64,000 nucleotides of DNA from Pararobbsia silviterrae (GTDB taxonomy: Bacteria > Pseudomonadota > Gammaproteobacteria > Burkholderiales > Burkholderiaceae): contig NZ_RBZU01000002.1 in NCBI RefSeq assembly GCF_003628125.1, forward strand, positions 62,001 to 126,000, written 5' to 3'. Below are positions 49,363 through 57,858 of the stretch, piece after piece (within the stretch, counting starts at the first letter, position 1; each line of letters begins with the position of its first letter). The notes below the pieces were generated by a model. It saw only the letters and a list, made by a program, of their open reading frames with translations, made no database searches and was not told the DNA's origin. A program made the translations under genes and the position numbers.

Positions 49363-50580
49363 ATGAACGACATCACACCACGCGAAGCCCTGAACTTCGA
49401 CGAACTCGGATTCGATACCGCGGCTGTCCGCGCGGGGACATTGCGCAGCGAATACAACGAGCATGCCGAGGCCTTGTTCCTGACCTCGAGCTTCTGCTTC
49501 AAGTCGGCGGCGGAGGCGGCCGAGCGCTTCGCGAATTCGGAAGACTTCTTCACGTACTCGCGCTTCACGAACCCGACCGTCACGATGCTGCAGGACCGGC
49601 TCGCGGCGCTCGAAGGCGGCGAGGCCTGCATCGCGACCGCATCGGGCATGAGCGCGATCCTCTCGATCGTCATGAGCGCGTGCAATGCGGGCGATCACAT
49701 CGTGAGCTCGCGCAGCATCTTCGGTTCGACGCTCAATCTGTTCGCGACGGTGTTCACGCGCTTCGGCATCACGACGACGTTCGTCGATCCGAACGATCTC
49801 GACGCGTGGCGCGCGGCCGTGCAACCGACGACGAAGTTGTTCTTCCTCGAAACGCCGTCGAATCCGTTGACCGAGGTCTCCGATATCCGCGCGGTCGCCG
49901 ACGTCGCCCACGAGGCGGGCGCATTGTTCGTCGTCGACAACTGTTTCTGTTCGCCGGCGCTCCAGCGTCCGATCGAACACGGCGCCGATGTCGTCGTGCA
50001 TTCGGCGACCAAATACATCGACGGACAGGGCCGCGTGCTCGGCGGCGCGATCATCGGCAAGCGCGACTTCGTGATGGGCAAGGTGTTCGTGTTCGTGCGC
50101 ACGACGGGGCCCTCGCTGTCGGCGTTCAACGCATGGCTCATGCTGCGCGGTCTCGAGACCTTGCCGATCCGCATGGAGCGCCAATCGGCGAATGCGTTCA
50201 AGATCGCGCAGTGGCTCGAGACGCAGCCGGGCATCAAGCGGGTCTGGTATCCGTCGCTCGCATCGCACCCTCAGCATGACATCGCCAAGCGCCAGCAGAA
50301 GACCGGGGGCGCACTCGTCGCGTTCGAGCTGCATGGCGACACGCCCGAGGCGCAGCGCGCGAACGCATGGCGCGTCATCGATCAGACGCGCGTGATTTCG
50401 ATCACGGGCAATCTCGGCGACACGCGTACGACGATCACGCATCCCGCGAGCACGACGCATGCGCGCGTGACGCCCGAGGCGCGCGCGGCGGCCGGCGTGA
50501 CCGAGGGGGTGATCCGCTTGTCGGTCGGTCTCGAAGACCCGAACGATATCTGCGCCGACCTCGCACGCGGCATCGCGTAG
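49363..50580 (+). CDS. metZ: O-succinylhomoserine sulfhydrylase
   Basis: PLP enzyme making homocysteine directly from O-succinylhomoserine and sulfide, for methionine. The 405 residues have the Cys/Met-metabolism fold: SSFCFKSAAEAAERFA, FTYSRFTNPTVTML, ATASGMSAIL, D192 in VVDNCFCSP, and the PLP lysine K217 in VVHSATKYIDGQGR. The purF-metZ order is shared with other proteobacteria. The ATG at 49363 follows an AAGGA site placed right after the leader terminator, so opening of that hairpin would control translation as well. The substrate could also be the acetyl ester. Confidence 0.92.
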   Translation: MNDITPREALNFDELGFDTAAVRAGTLRSEYNEHAEALFLTSSFCFKSAAEAAERFANSEDFFTYSRFTNPTVTMLQDRLAALEGGEACIATASGMSAILSIVMSACNAGDHIVSSRSIFGSTLNLFATVFTRFGITTTFVDPNDLDAWRAAVQPTTKLFFLETPSNPLTEVSDIRAVADVAHEAGALFVVDNCFCSPALQRPIEHGADVVVHSATKYIDGQGRVLGGAIIGKRDFVMGKVFVFVRTTGPSLSAFNAWLMLRGLETLPIRMERQSANAFKIAQWLETQPGIKRVWYPSLASHPQHDIAKRQQKTGGALVAFELHGDTPEAQRANAWRVIDQTRVISITGNLGDTRTTITHPASTTHARVTPEARAAAGVTEGVIRLSVGLEDPNDICADLARGIA

Positions 50581-50636
50581 TCGTCGACGTCGCTTCGACG
50601 CGAACGTTTCACGCGTCGGATCTGTGTGCGATACGG

Positions 50637-51431
50637 TTACGTTTCGCGGTCCGACGTGCCGGGACGCACCGCGTCGCCGCCGCGCCAGCGGCCCGGCGGC
50701 ATGCCGAAGCGCGCCGCGAACGCATGCGTCATCGCCGATTGGTCGGCGAATCCGCACGCGAGCGCGATATCGGCGAGGCTTCTGCGGCGCTCGTTCATCA
50801 TGCGCGCGGCCTGTTCGACGCGTAGCCGAAGCAGATAGCGATGCGGCGTGATGCCGAATTCGGCGACGAAGCGATCGTGGAAGCTGCGCACGCCGCACCC
50901 GCAAAACGACGCGAGCGCGGCGATCGACAGCGGTTCGGCGAGATGCGCGCGCAAGTACGCATCGACGCGCGCGAGCGTGAAGCGCTCGGGGTTCGGGTGA
51001 CCGGCGCCGCTCATGCGTTCGAGCACGGCGTCGCAGAGTCGCGCGGTCGCCTGCCAGTGCGCGAAGCGGTCGGGATTGTCGCGTAGCTGCGCGAGCCTCA
51101 CGACCCATTGCGCGAACGCCGCGTCGATCGGAATCAGCGAAGGGCGGTCGAACAGTTGCCGGGGCAGCGTCAACGCGTCGACGGGGACGTCGACGATCAG
51201 TTGCCGATTGTTCGCGCCGATGCCGAGATAGTCATGACGCGCGCCGACCGGCACGATGACGCCGAGCGTCGGCGCGACGCACGTCGCGAGATGATCGACC
51301 TCGAGTTCGAGGCCGCCTTCGATGCCCAGCGCGATCTGGTGATAACTGTCGTGCGAATCGGTGGCGGAGACTTCATCGTAGCTTCGCACGGTCACGAGCG
51401 GCGAAGCGTACGGGGAGGTACCGCCTGCCAT
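50637..51431 (-). CDS. AraC-family transcriptional regulator
   Basis: Regulator of 264 residues. The N-terminal cupin-like effector domain (about 10-130; YHQIALGIEGGLELEVD, VGARHDYLGIG) precedes two helix-turn-helix motifs in the C-terminal 100 residues (SIAALASFCGCGVRSFHDRF and SLADIALACGFADQSAMTHAF, ending RFGMPPGRWR). It starts two bases after the stop of the upstream FKBP gene, so the two are co-transcribed. The target is unknown; it converges with metZ, 56 bases away. Confidence 0.88.
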   Translation of the reverse strand: MAGGTSPYASPLVTVRSYDEVSATDSHDSYHQIALGIEGGLELEVDHLATCVAPTLGVIVPVGARHDYLGIGANNRQLIVDVPVDALTLPRQLFDRPSLIPIDAAFAQWVVRLAQLRDNPDRFAHWQATARLCDAVLERMSGAGHPNPERFTLARVDAYLRAHLAEPLSIAALASFCGCGVRSFHDRFVAEFGITPHRYLLRLRVEQAARMMNERRRSLADIALACGFADQSAMTHAFAARFGMPPGRWRGGDAVRPGTSDRET

Positions 51432-51433
51432 GA

Positions 51434-51775
51434 TCAGACGTCGAGCAGCTCGACTTCGAACACGAGCGTCGCGTTCGGCGGAATCACGCCGCCCGCGCCC
51501 CGCACGCCGTAGCCGAGCTGCGGCGGAATCGTGAGCTTGCGCACGCCGCCGACCTTCATGCCCTGGACGCCTTCGTCCCAGCCGCGGATCACATGACCGG
51601 CACCGAGCGGGAACGAAAACGGCTCGTTGCGATCCTTGCTCGAATCGAATTTCTGACCGTCGGTGAGCCAGCCCGTGTAATGCACGCTGACCGTTGCGCC
51701 TTTCGTCGCTTCGGCGCCGGTGCCTTCGGTCAGGTCTTCATACTTGAGACCCGAATCGGTCGTAATTGCAGCCAT
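51434..51775 (-). CDS. FKBP-type peptidyl-prolyl cis-trans isomerase
   Basis: Single-domain FKBP of 113 residues, cytoplasmic (no signal peptide), catalysing proline isomerisation. It has the full active-site set: [56 protein letters not shown] and [16 protein letters not shown]. The ATG at 51775 is preferred over the one at 51784 because the GAGGAG ribosome site has correct spacing only for the former. It is followed by the AraC gene. Confidence 0.94.
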   Translation of the reverse strand: MAAITTDSGLKYEDLTEGTGAEATKGATVSVHYTGWLTDGQKFDSSKDRNEPFSFPLGAGHVIRGWDEGVQGMKVGGVRKLTIPPQLGYGVRGAGGVIPPNATLVFEVELLDV

Positions 51776-51844
51776 GTTGCGCATCTCCTCAAAATGATCC
51801 GCAATGGTACCTCAGCGGACGCGCAGAACCGGCGTGGACGCCCC

Positions 51845-51850
51845 TATAAT
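51845..51850 (+). promoter_or_regulatory. -10 box of the kinase-like gene
   Basis: Consensus TATAAT, 32 bases before the TTG start at 51883, in the 107-base spacer between divergent FKBP and kinase-like genes. No clear -35 is seen. Confidence 0.5.
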
Positions 51851-51882
51851 CGATCTCGTCGACGCTTGCGAGGACTCCCACC

Positions 51883-52710
51883 TTGTCCGAATCCACGACC
51901 GCTTCCGATATGACACCCGACAGCCGGTCTTCGACGATCGATCCGCCCGCCGCTTCCTCCGTACCCGCCGCGACTCCGCCGGCCATCCCGTCCGAGCGCG
52001 CGTTCGCATTCGAACGCGCGGCGCGTGTGCGCGCCGAGTCGCAGGTGTTCGGCCGCGATCATGTCTTGTCGGTCGCTTCGCACGATCTGCGCGGGCCGCT
52101 CAACGCGATCCATACCTGGGCGCACGTGCTCGAACGCAAGCTCGGCGACGCCGACCCTTCGATCGGCCGCGCGCTCGCGGGTATCCGCGCGGGTGTCGAA
52201 CAACAGGTCGGACTCATCGAGAAGATCATCGACGCGCCGCGCATCGCGACGCGTCATCTTGCGATCGTGCGCAGCCGGGCGTCGCTCGCGGCGATCTGCG
52301 ACGACGTCGTCGCGAACGCGCGGATCACGCTCGGGCCCGGCGATCTGAGCTATGCATGGCAGGGCGACGCGCGCGAGGCCGACGTCGACGCCGAACGTCT
52401 GTGGCAGGCCTGGTGGTGTCTGCTTGCGTATGCGCGCGAGCAATCGCAGGCCGCCGCGGGCAACGCGGCGGCTCTGACCGCGATCGGCGCGCCGAGCGAT
52501 GCCGCCGCGCTGCGCGTGTCGGTCGAGCAGGGCGTGTGCACGACGACGCTGACGTGCGCGGCCGCACCCGCCGAACGCGCGAGCCATGAACATCAGCTCA
52601 CGCTGCCGCGCCGCGTGGCCGAGGCGCATGGCGGTCAATGCACGTTCGAGTCGAACGACGAAACGGGCGAGCTCACGATCGTGATGGTCTTTCCGCTGAC
52701 GGGCCGCTAG
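51883..52710 (+). CDS. Histidine-kinase-like protein lacking recognisable ATP-binding motifs
   Basis: A 275-residue soluble protein. Residues 1-45 are Pro/Ala/Ser-rich; a HisKA dimerisation segment follows with the phosphoacceptor histidine H67 in VLSVASHDLRGPLNAI. The C-terminal half has the length of an ATPase domain (a DAERLWQAWWCLLAYAREQ helix, and TLPRRVAEAHGGQCTFES near the end). The usual N-box asparagines and the DxGxG glycine loops are absent. It may be a phosphotransfer or regulatory relic rather than an active kinase. A TTG start is supported by GAGG nine bases upstream; ATG 51910 is the alternative. There is no response regulator nearby. Confidence 0.68.
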   Translation: MSESTTASDMTPDSRSSTIDPPAASSVPAATPPAIPSERAFAFERAARVRAESQVFGRDHVLSVASHDLRGPLNAIHTWAHVLERKLGDADPSIGRALAGIRAGVEQQVGLIEKIIDAPRIATRHLAIVRSRASLAAICDDVVANARITLGPGDLSYAWQGDAREADVDAERLWQAWWCLLAYAREQSQAAAGNAAALTAIGAPSDAAALRVSVEQGVCTTTLTCAAAPAERASHEHQLTLPRRVAEAHGGQCTFESNDETGELTIVMVFPLTGR

Positions 52711-52849
52711 CGCTTCGAATGCGCGTGAGCGCATGCGGCGTCGTGCACGTCGGACATCTCGCGCATGTCGTGTGATCGATCGAGGCCGCACTCCGATGCC
52801 GGGCCGGGCTAGGCACGAGAGGCACGCATCGTATGCGTGACGCGCACGT

Positions 52850-55672
52850 TCAGCTTCGCCGTGCGACCGGCGTCGTCAACAACGCGACCGGACACGCGTC
52901 GAGCATCTCGCGCAGCGCGCGTCGCGGTTGAGCCGCGCGCTCTCGATCCGACGCGATATCGTAGACCGCGCGCCGCAGCGGCTCGGGGACGTCGACATAG
53001 GTGTCGGCCCATGTCGCGGGCGTGACGAGCGGCAGGCCGTCATGGCTCGCGATCGACGCGGGCAGATGCGTCGCGACGACGATCGCGGCGTCGCCCGTGT
53101 TTCGATCGATGCGGCCGAATGCGATCGCATGCGAGGCGAGCGCGCCGTGAATGTCGAGCGGCAGATAGTCGCCGCCGATGAACAACGCGGGCCGCAACGC
53201 GCGCAACGCAAGCGCGCGACGGATCAAGGCGAGCTTGATCGAGCCCGTGCGCCACGTTGCGAGATGCGCCGACGGCGGCGCATCCGATAGCGCGGCCATC
53301 CTGCGCGCATAGTCGACCGCGCGACGGTTGTCGGGATCGACGAGCGAGAAATCCCAGAGTTCGGTGCCCTGGTAGAGATCGGGCACGCCCGGACAGCAGA
53401 CGCGCAGCAGCGTCTGCGCGAGGCTGTTGATCGCGCCTGCAGGCGCGATCGTATCGACGAAACGCGCGAGTTCGGCCACGAAGGCATTGCGCGGATCCGA
53501 CGACAGGATCGCGCGCAGAAAGTCCTGACACGCGCGTTCGTAGTCGACGTTCGGCGCGAACCAATCGGTGCGGACCTTGGCTTCGCGCAGGGCCTTTTCG
53601 AGCCAGCCGGCCGTACGATCCGTCAACGCCGCGACACCCTGCGCGTCGGACGGCGTCAGATCGAGCGGCCACGCGCCGACGAGCGTTTGATAAAGCATCG
53701 ATTCGACGGCCGCCTCGGGACCGATCGCGACGCTCGCGCCATTCGCGCCGTCGGCCTTGTGCCGCGCATTGAGCGTGCTCCATTGCGTGACGGTCTGCGC
53801 CCAGCGTTCGGGAATTTCGCTGAGCACGGCGAGTCGTGCGCGCGCGTCTTCACCGCGCTTGTGATCGTGTGTCGCGGTCGTGAGCCAGGCGCGTGGAAAA
53901 TCGAGCGCGCGCGATGTCGTCAGCGCATGGAATTGCGCGGACGACATCGCGAGCATCGCGGGCTGCGCGCCGACTTCGTTGCGCGAAATCAGGCGCGCAT
54001 ATCGATAGCACAGCGTGTCCTCGATCGCCTTGGCGGCCGTCGGCGCGGTCAATTGCGAGAACAGGATCAACGCGCTGCGCCGATGCGAGCCCGCGGGCGT
54101 CGGGTAGGGCGGCGCCGCGCCCGAGCCGTCCGTGCCCGGCATCGGCGCGCCGCCGAGCCAGCCGTCGAGCCGGTCGAGCAAGGCATGATCGGCGGTGCGC
54201 AGCGCGGCCCGCGCGCCTTCGCGCGCGCGCTCGAAAAACACATTGTCTTCGGCGCTGCGCATGCCGCTCTCGGGATACATCCGGTAGACCGGAAAGTGCA
54301 GCACGTACTCGACGAGCACGCGCTTGATCGAGGCGAACGTCGCGTCGCGCGTCGTCAGATCGTCGCGCGCGATCCGGTGCAAGGCGCGTGCGCATCGATC
54401 GACTTCGGCCGCGAGATTCTCGGCGAGGATCTGACGCTTCGCGCGCAAGGCCTGCTCGTCGAGCGTGAATCGCGATGCGCCGGGCAGCGACGTCCACCAT
54501 GCATCGAGCGCCGACGCGCCGGCCGCGTCGTGCATGACCATGCCGACCTGATCCATGAAGTCGTAGCCCGTCGTGCCGTCGATCTGCCAGTCGCGCCGCA
54601 TCGGTTCGTCGTACGCGAGGATTTTTTCGACGACGAGCGTCGCGGGCGTCGCGCGCAGCGCGAGCGGCCGCTCGGCGCGCAAGCCGTCAAGCCGTTGCCG
54701 AAGCCGTTGGCAATATTCGCGCGGCTCCGCGAGGCCGTCGACATGATCGATGCGAAGACCGTCGATGAGACCGTCCGCATAGAGCGCGAACATCCGGCCG
54801 TGCATCGCTTCGAAGACGTCGGGCCGTTCGACGCGCATGCCGATCAGCGACGAAATATCGAAGAAGCGCCGCCAGTTGACGTCGTCGGCCGCGGTACGCC
54901 ACGACGCGAGACGGAAATGCTGGCGTTCGAGCAGGCGATGCAGCGCCTCGGGCGACGCATACGCGGCGGCGACGGCATCGAGCGCCTGCGCGTGACGCGC
55001 GACGGCCGCGAAGGTCGTGAAGGTCTGCTGGGCCGCGATTGCGCGTGCGCGGTCCTCGGGCTGCGTCGTCAGATGGTCGAACGCGTCGCAGAGCGGCGCG
55101 AGCACCGAGACGTCGGCCTGGCGAAGCATCGCCGCGTAGTCGGTCGGGCACACGGGAAAGCGGTGCGGACCGTATTCGACGACGAACTGGCCGCGCTCGG
55201 CCGACCACGTGAGCCGGATGTCGCCCGCCTGCAGCGCGTCGCCGTATGCGGTGCCGAGAAACGGCGCGAGCACCTTGCCGCGCAGCGCGGGATCCGGCGA
55301 ATGCCAGTCGACGTCGAAATGGCGCGCGTATTCGCTATGGCGGCCCCACGCGAGAATGTCGAGCCACCACGCGTTGTGCGCGCCGCCCACGCCCATATGG
55401 TTCGGCGCGAAGTCGGCGATCAGGCCCATGCCGTGCGCGCGCAGCCGCTCGACGAGGCGTTCGAGGCCCGCTTCGCCGCCGAGTTCCGCGCTCACGCGCG
55501 TGTAGTCGACCGTGTCGTAGCCGTGCATCGACCCCGGCTGTGCGGTCGTGATCGGCGACGCATAGACATGGCTGACGCCGAGCGCGGCGAAATAGTCGAC
55601 GCGCGCCGCCGCATCGTCGAACGTGAAGTCGCGATGGAATTGAAGGCGCACGGTCGCACGGATCGCAGTCAT
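52850..55672 (-). CDS. treY: Maltooligosyltrehalose synthase
   Basis: GH13 enzyme turning the reducing end of maltodextrin into a trehalosyl unit. The 940-residue product starts TAIRATVRLQFHRDFTFDDA and has ADFAPNHMGVGG, the nucleophile in DGLRIDHVDGLAEP (about 307), the acid/base in LVVEKILAYDEPM (about 350), the unusual TATHDHKRGEDARARLA loop, and CCPGVPDLYQGTELWDF near the end. The ATG overlaps the malQ stop as ATGA, so translation is coupled; the open frame continues into malQ but is not used. It is last in the glg-tre operon; TreZ releases trehalose from its product. Confidence 0.95.
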   Translation of the reverse strand: MTAIRATVRLQFHRDFTFDDAAARVDYFAALGVSHVYASPITTAQPGSMHGYDTVDYTRVSAELGGEAGLERLVERLRAHGMGLIADFAPNHMGVGGAHNAWWLDILAWGRHSEYARHFDVDWHSPDPALRGKVLAPFLGTAYGDALQAGDIRLTWSAERGQFVVEYGPHRFPVCPTDYAAMLRQADVSVLAPLCDAFDHLTTQPEDRARAIAAQQTFTTFAAVARHAQALDAVAAAYASPEALHRLLERQHFRLASWRTAADDVNWRRFFDISSLIGMRVERPDVFEAMHGRMFALYADGLIDGLRIDHVDGLAEPREYCQRLRQRLDGLRAERPLALRATPATLVVEKILAYDEPMRRDWQIDGTTGYDFMDQVGMVMHDAAGASALDAWWTSLPGASRFTLDEQALRAKRQILAENLAAEVDRCARALHRIARDDLTTRDATFASIKRVLVEYVLHFPVYRMYPESGMRSAEDNVFFERAREGARAALRTADHALLDRLDGWLGGAPMPGTDGSGAAPPYPTPAGSHRRSALILFSQLTAPTAAKAIEDTLCYRYARLISRNEVGAQPAMLAMSSAQFHALTTSRALDFPRAWLTTATHDHKRGEDARARLAVLSEIPERWAQTVTQWSTLNARHKADGANGASVAIGPEAAVESMLYQTLVGAWPLDLTPSDAQGVAALTDRTAGWLEKALREAKVRTDWFAPNVDYERACQDFLRAILSSDPRNAFVAELARFVDTIAPAGAINSLAQTLLRVCCPGVPDLYQGTELWDFSLVDPDNRRAVDYARRMAALSDAPPSAHLATWRTGSIKLALIRRALALRALRPALFIGGDYLPLDIHGALASHAIAFGRIDRNTGDAAIVVATHLPASIASHDGLPLVTPATWADTYVDVPEPLRRAVYDIASDRERAAQPRRALREMLDACPVALLTTPVARRS

Positions 55673-57858
55673 GAGCTTGAGAACAGACGCCGGATCGCGC
55701 GCAGGCGATCCGCGAAGCCCGGTTGTTCGGTCAGCGCATCGAACGGCGCGGCGACACGCCGTCGCCAGTTCGGATGTTCGTCGATCGAACCGGGCAGGTT
55801 CGGCTGGTCGGCCAGACCCAGCAGGTCTTCGAGCGGATAGACGACGAGCGGCGACGGCGTGCGCGCGATGAACGCGAGTGCTTCGTCGACGGGCGCGTCG
55901 TCGGGCGGCGGCGCATCGGCCGGCGCGACGCCGGCCTTGCGGAACGCATCCCAGAGCAGCGTGCGATCGTGCCGGCGCTCGAGATGCGCGAGCGCGACGG
56001 GGTCCTCGCCGCTCGCCAGCCGCGCGGTCTGACCGATCCGGTCGCGCCAGACGATATCGTCGCCGGCCCACCAGCCCGTGACGGTCGGCAGGTCGTGGGT
56101 CGTCGTCGTCGCGACCGCGTGTTCGGACCAGCGCTCGGGCGCGATGAATCGATCGACCGGCGGGCCGGCCGGTTCGGCTTCGCTCGGATCGGGCGCGTCC
56201 TTCTTGCGTTCGAACCAGAGCACGCGAATGCCGAGCAACTGACTGTCGGCGAGCCGCTCGCGCATGCCGCCGGGCACGGTGCCAAGATCCTCGCCGATCA
56301 CGATCGCGCGGTGGCGCCACGATTCGAGCGCGATCAGCCGCAGCAGATCGTCGAACGGATAGTGCAGATAGGCGCCGTCGCGCGCGGGCGAACCGTCGGG
56401 GACGAGCCATAGGCGTCGCAGTCCGAGGATATGGTCGATGCGCACGCCGCCCGCGTGACGGAACGCGGCGCGCAGCATGTCGAGGAAGGCGCCGAAGCCC
56501 TGCGCGACCATGCCGCGCGGCGAGAACGTCGTGAGTCCCCAGGCCTGGCCGACCTGATTGAACAGATCGGGCGGCGCGCCGACGCTCACGCCATGCAGCA
56601 TCTCGGCCGGATAACTCCACGCGTGGCTGCCCGCGCTGTCGCAGCCGACCGCGAGATCGGCGACGAGGCCGATCGCCATGCCCGAGGCGCGCGCCTGTGC
56701 CTGCGCATCCGCGAGGCCGCGCTGCGCGAGCCACTGGAGGAACACGTGGTAGGTGACTTCGCGCGGCATCGGCGCGACGGCGTCCGCGACGGCCGGATGG
56801 TTCGGGTCGCGCAGCGCGACGGGCCAGTCGCGCCAGTAGCCCGCATCGGGCGAGATCGCGAGAAACGCGCCCTGGATCGCTTCGAAGCGCGCGTGGTCTT
56901 CGAGCGGCTTGCCGCCTTGCGCGCGAAATCTATCGAGTTCACGCAACGGGGCCTCGCCGAAGCGGCCTTCGAGCATTTGCTCGAACAAGCTGCGCAGGAT
57001 CGCGAGCCGCGCGTGCGCGGCGCGTGGCCAGTCGATCAGCGCGAGCGCTTCGAGCTCCGCGAGCGAGCGTTCGAGACCGAGCGACTGAATCGCCGCGCGC
57101 GCGGCGGCCTCGCCGAAGGCGGCGGCCGGATCGATATGTAACACATTGAGGAACAGACGGCTCGACGGCGAATACGGACTGAATTTGTGCGGCTGGGCCG
57201 AGAACATCGCGTGGACCGGACTGATCGCGAGCGCATCGCCGCCTTGTGCGCCGACACGCTGCGCGGCGCGCGCGAGCGCGCCATACGTGCCGATGCCGCC
57301 GTCGGCGGCTTCGCGCAAGCCATAGAGCTGCGCGCCGATACCCCAGCCGCGCGAGGCCGAGGGCCGGCCCGCGGCGGCCATCGCGTCGGCCACGCCGTAG
57401 CAATGACGCGGCGCGATCGCGAGCGTGCATTGCCGGTTGTCGATCGTCAGTGTGTGGTACCCCGTCTCGGCGATCGGCGCGAGGAGCGCGGTTTCGCCGC
57501 GCGGCACCGACAGGATGCCCTCGATCGTGCCGCCCTGTTCGAGGTCGATCCGGTAGCGCGTGCCCGTCTTGTGCGTCGACGACGGCAGGGCGATCGCATG
57601 ATCGACGTCGGCGCTCAGGAGTTTGGGCACGTGGTTGCGCCGTTGCTCGGCTTCGAGCAGCGCGAGGCTGTCGCGCGCCTGCGCGGCGCTCGCGCACGGC
57701 AGATCGAGCCGTTCGAGCAAGGTCCGCAGCACATCGTCGGACACGCGCTGCGGGACGTGTTGCGCGTTGTCCCATTCGACCTCGATGCCCGCGCGCGTGG
57801 CGAGTTCGGCGAGCAGTTTCGCGCTCGCGGCGCGGGCCGGGCGTGGCGAGTCCGTCAT
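55669..57858 (-). CDS. malQ: 4-alpha-glucanotransferase (amylomaltase)
   Basis: GH77 enzyme that disproportionates maltodextrins, supplying chains of suitable length for TreY. The 729 residues include the GH77 signatures: nucleophile in VRIDHILGLRRLW (about 473), acid/base in VIGEDLGTVP (about 520) and TTTHDLPTVTGWWAG. The N-terminal 150 residues form the extra domain of the long MalQ type. The ATG at 57858 overlaps the treZ stop by four bases (ATGA). An upstream Arg-rich open frame inside treZ was rejected as a start. Confidence 0.94.
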   Translation of the reverse strand: MTDSPRPARAASAKLLAELATRAGIEVEWDNAQHVPQRVSDDVLRTLLERLDLPCASAAQARDSLALLEAEQRRNHVPKLLSADVDHAIALPSSTHKTGTRYRIDLEQGGTIEGILSVPRGETALLAPIAETGYHTLTIDNRQCTLAIAPRHCYGVADAMAAAGRPSASRGWGIGAQLYGLREAADGGIGTYGALARAAQRVGAQGGDALAISPVHAMFSAQPHKFSPYSPSSRLFLNVLHIDPAAAFGEAAARAAIQSLGLERSLAELEALALIDWPRAAHARLAILRSLFEQMLEGRFGEAPLRELDRFRAQGGKPLEDHARFEAIQGAFLAISPDAGYWRDWPVALRDPNHPAVADAVAPMPREVTYHVFLQWLAQRGLADAQAQARASGMAIGLVADLAVGCDSAGSHAWSYPAEMLHGVSVGAPPDLFNQVGQAWGLTTFSPRGMVAQGFGAFLDMLRAAFRHAGGVRIDHILGLRRLWLVPDGSPARDGAYLHYPFDDLLRLIALESWRHRAIVIGEDLGTVPGGMRERLADSQLLGIRVLWFERKKDAPDPSEAEPAGPPVDRFIAPERWSEHAVATTTTHDLPTVTGWWAGDDIVWRDRIGQTARLASGEDPVALAHLERRHDRTLLWDAFRKAGVAPADAPPPDDAPVDEALAFIARTPSPLVVYPLEDLLGLADQPNLPGSIDEHPNWRRRVAAPFDALTEQPGFADRLRAIRRLFSSS

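Noticed and set aside
52850-56734. Apparent MalQ-TreY fusion from one open frame
   Set aside because: The frame runs upstream into malQ in a different reading frame; the treY ATG at 55672 overlaps the malQ stop, and family homology begins exactly there.
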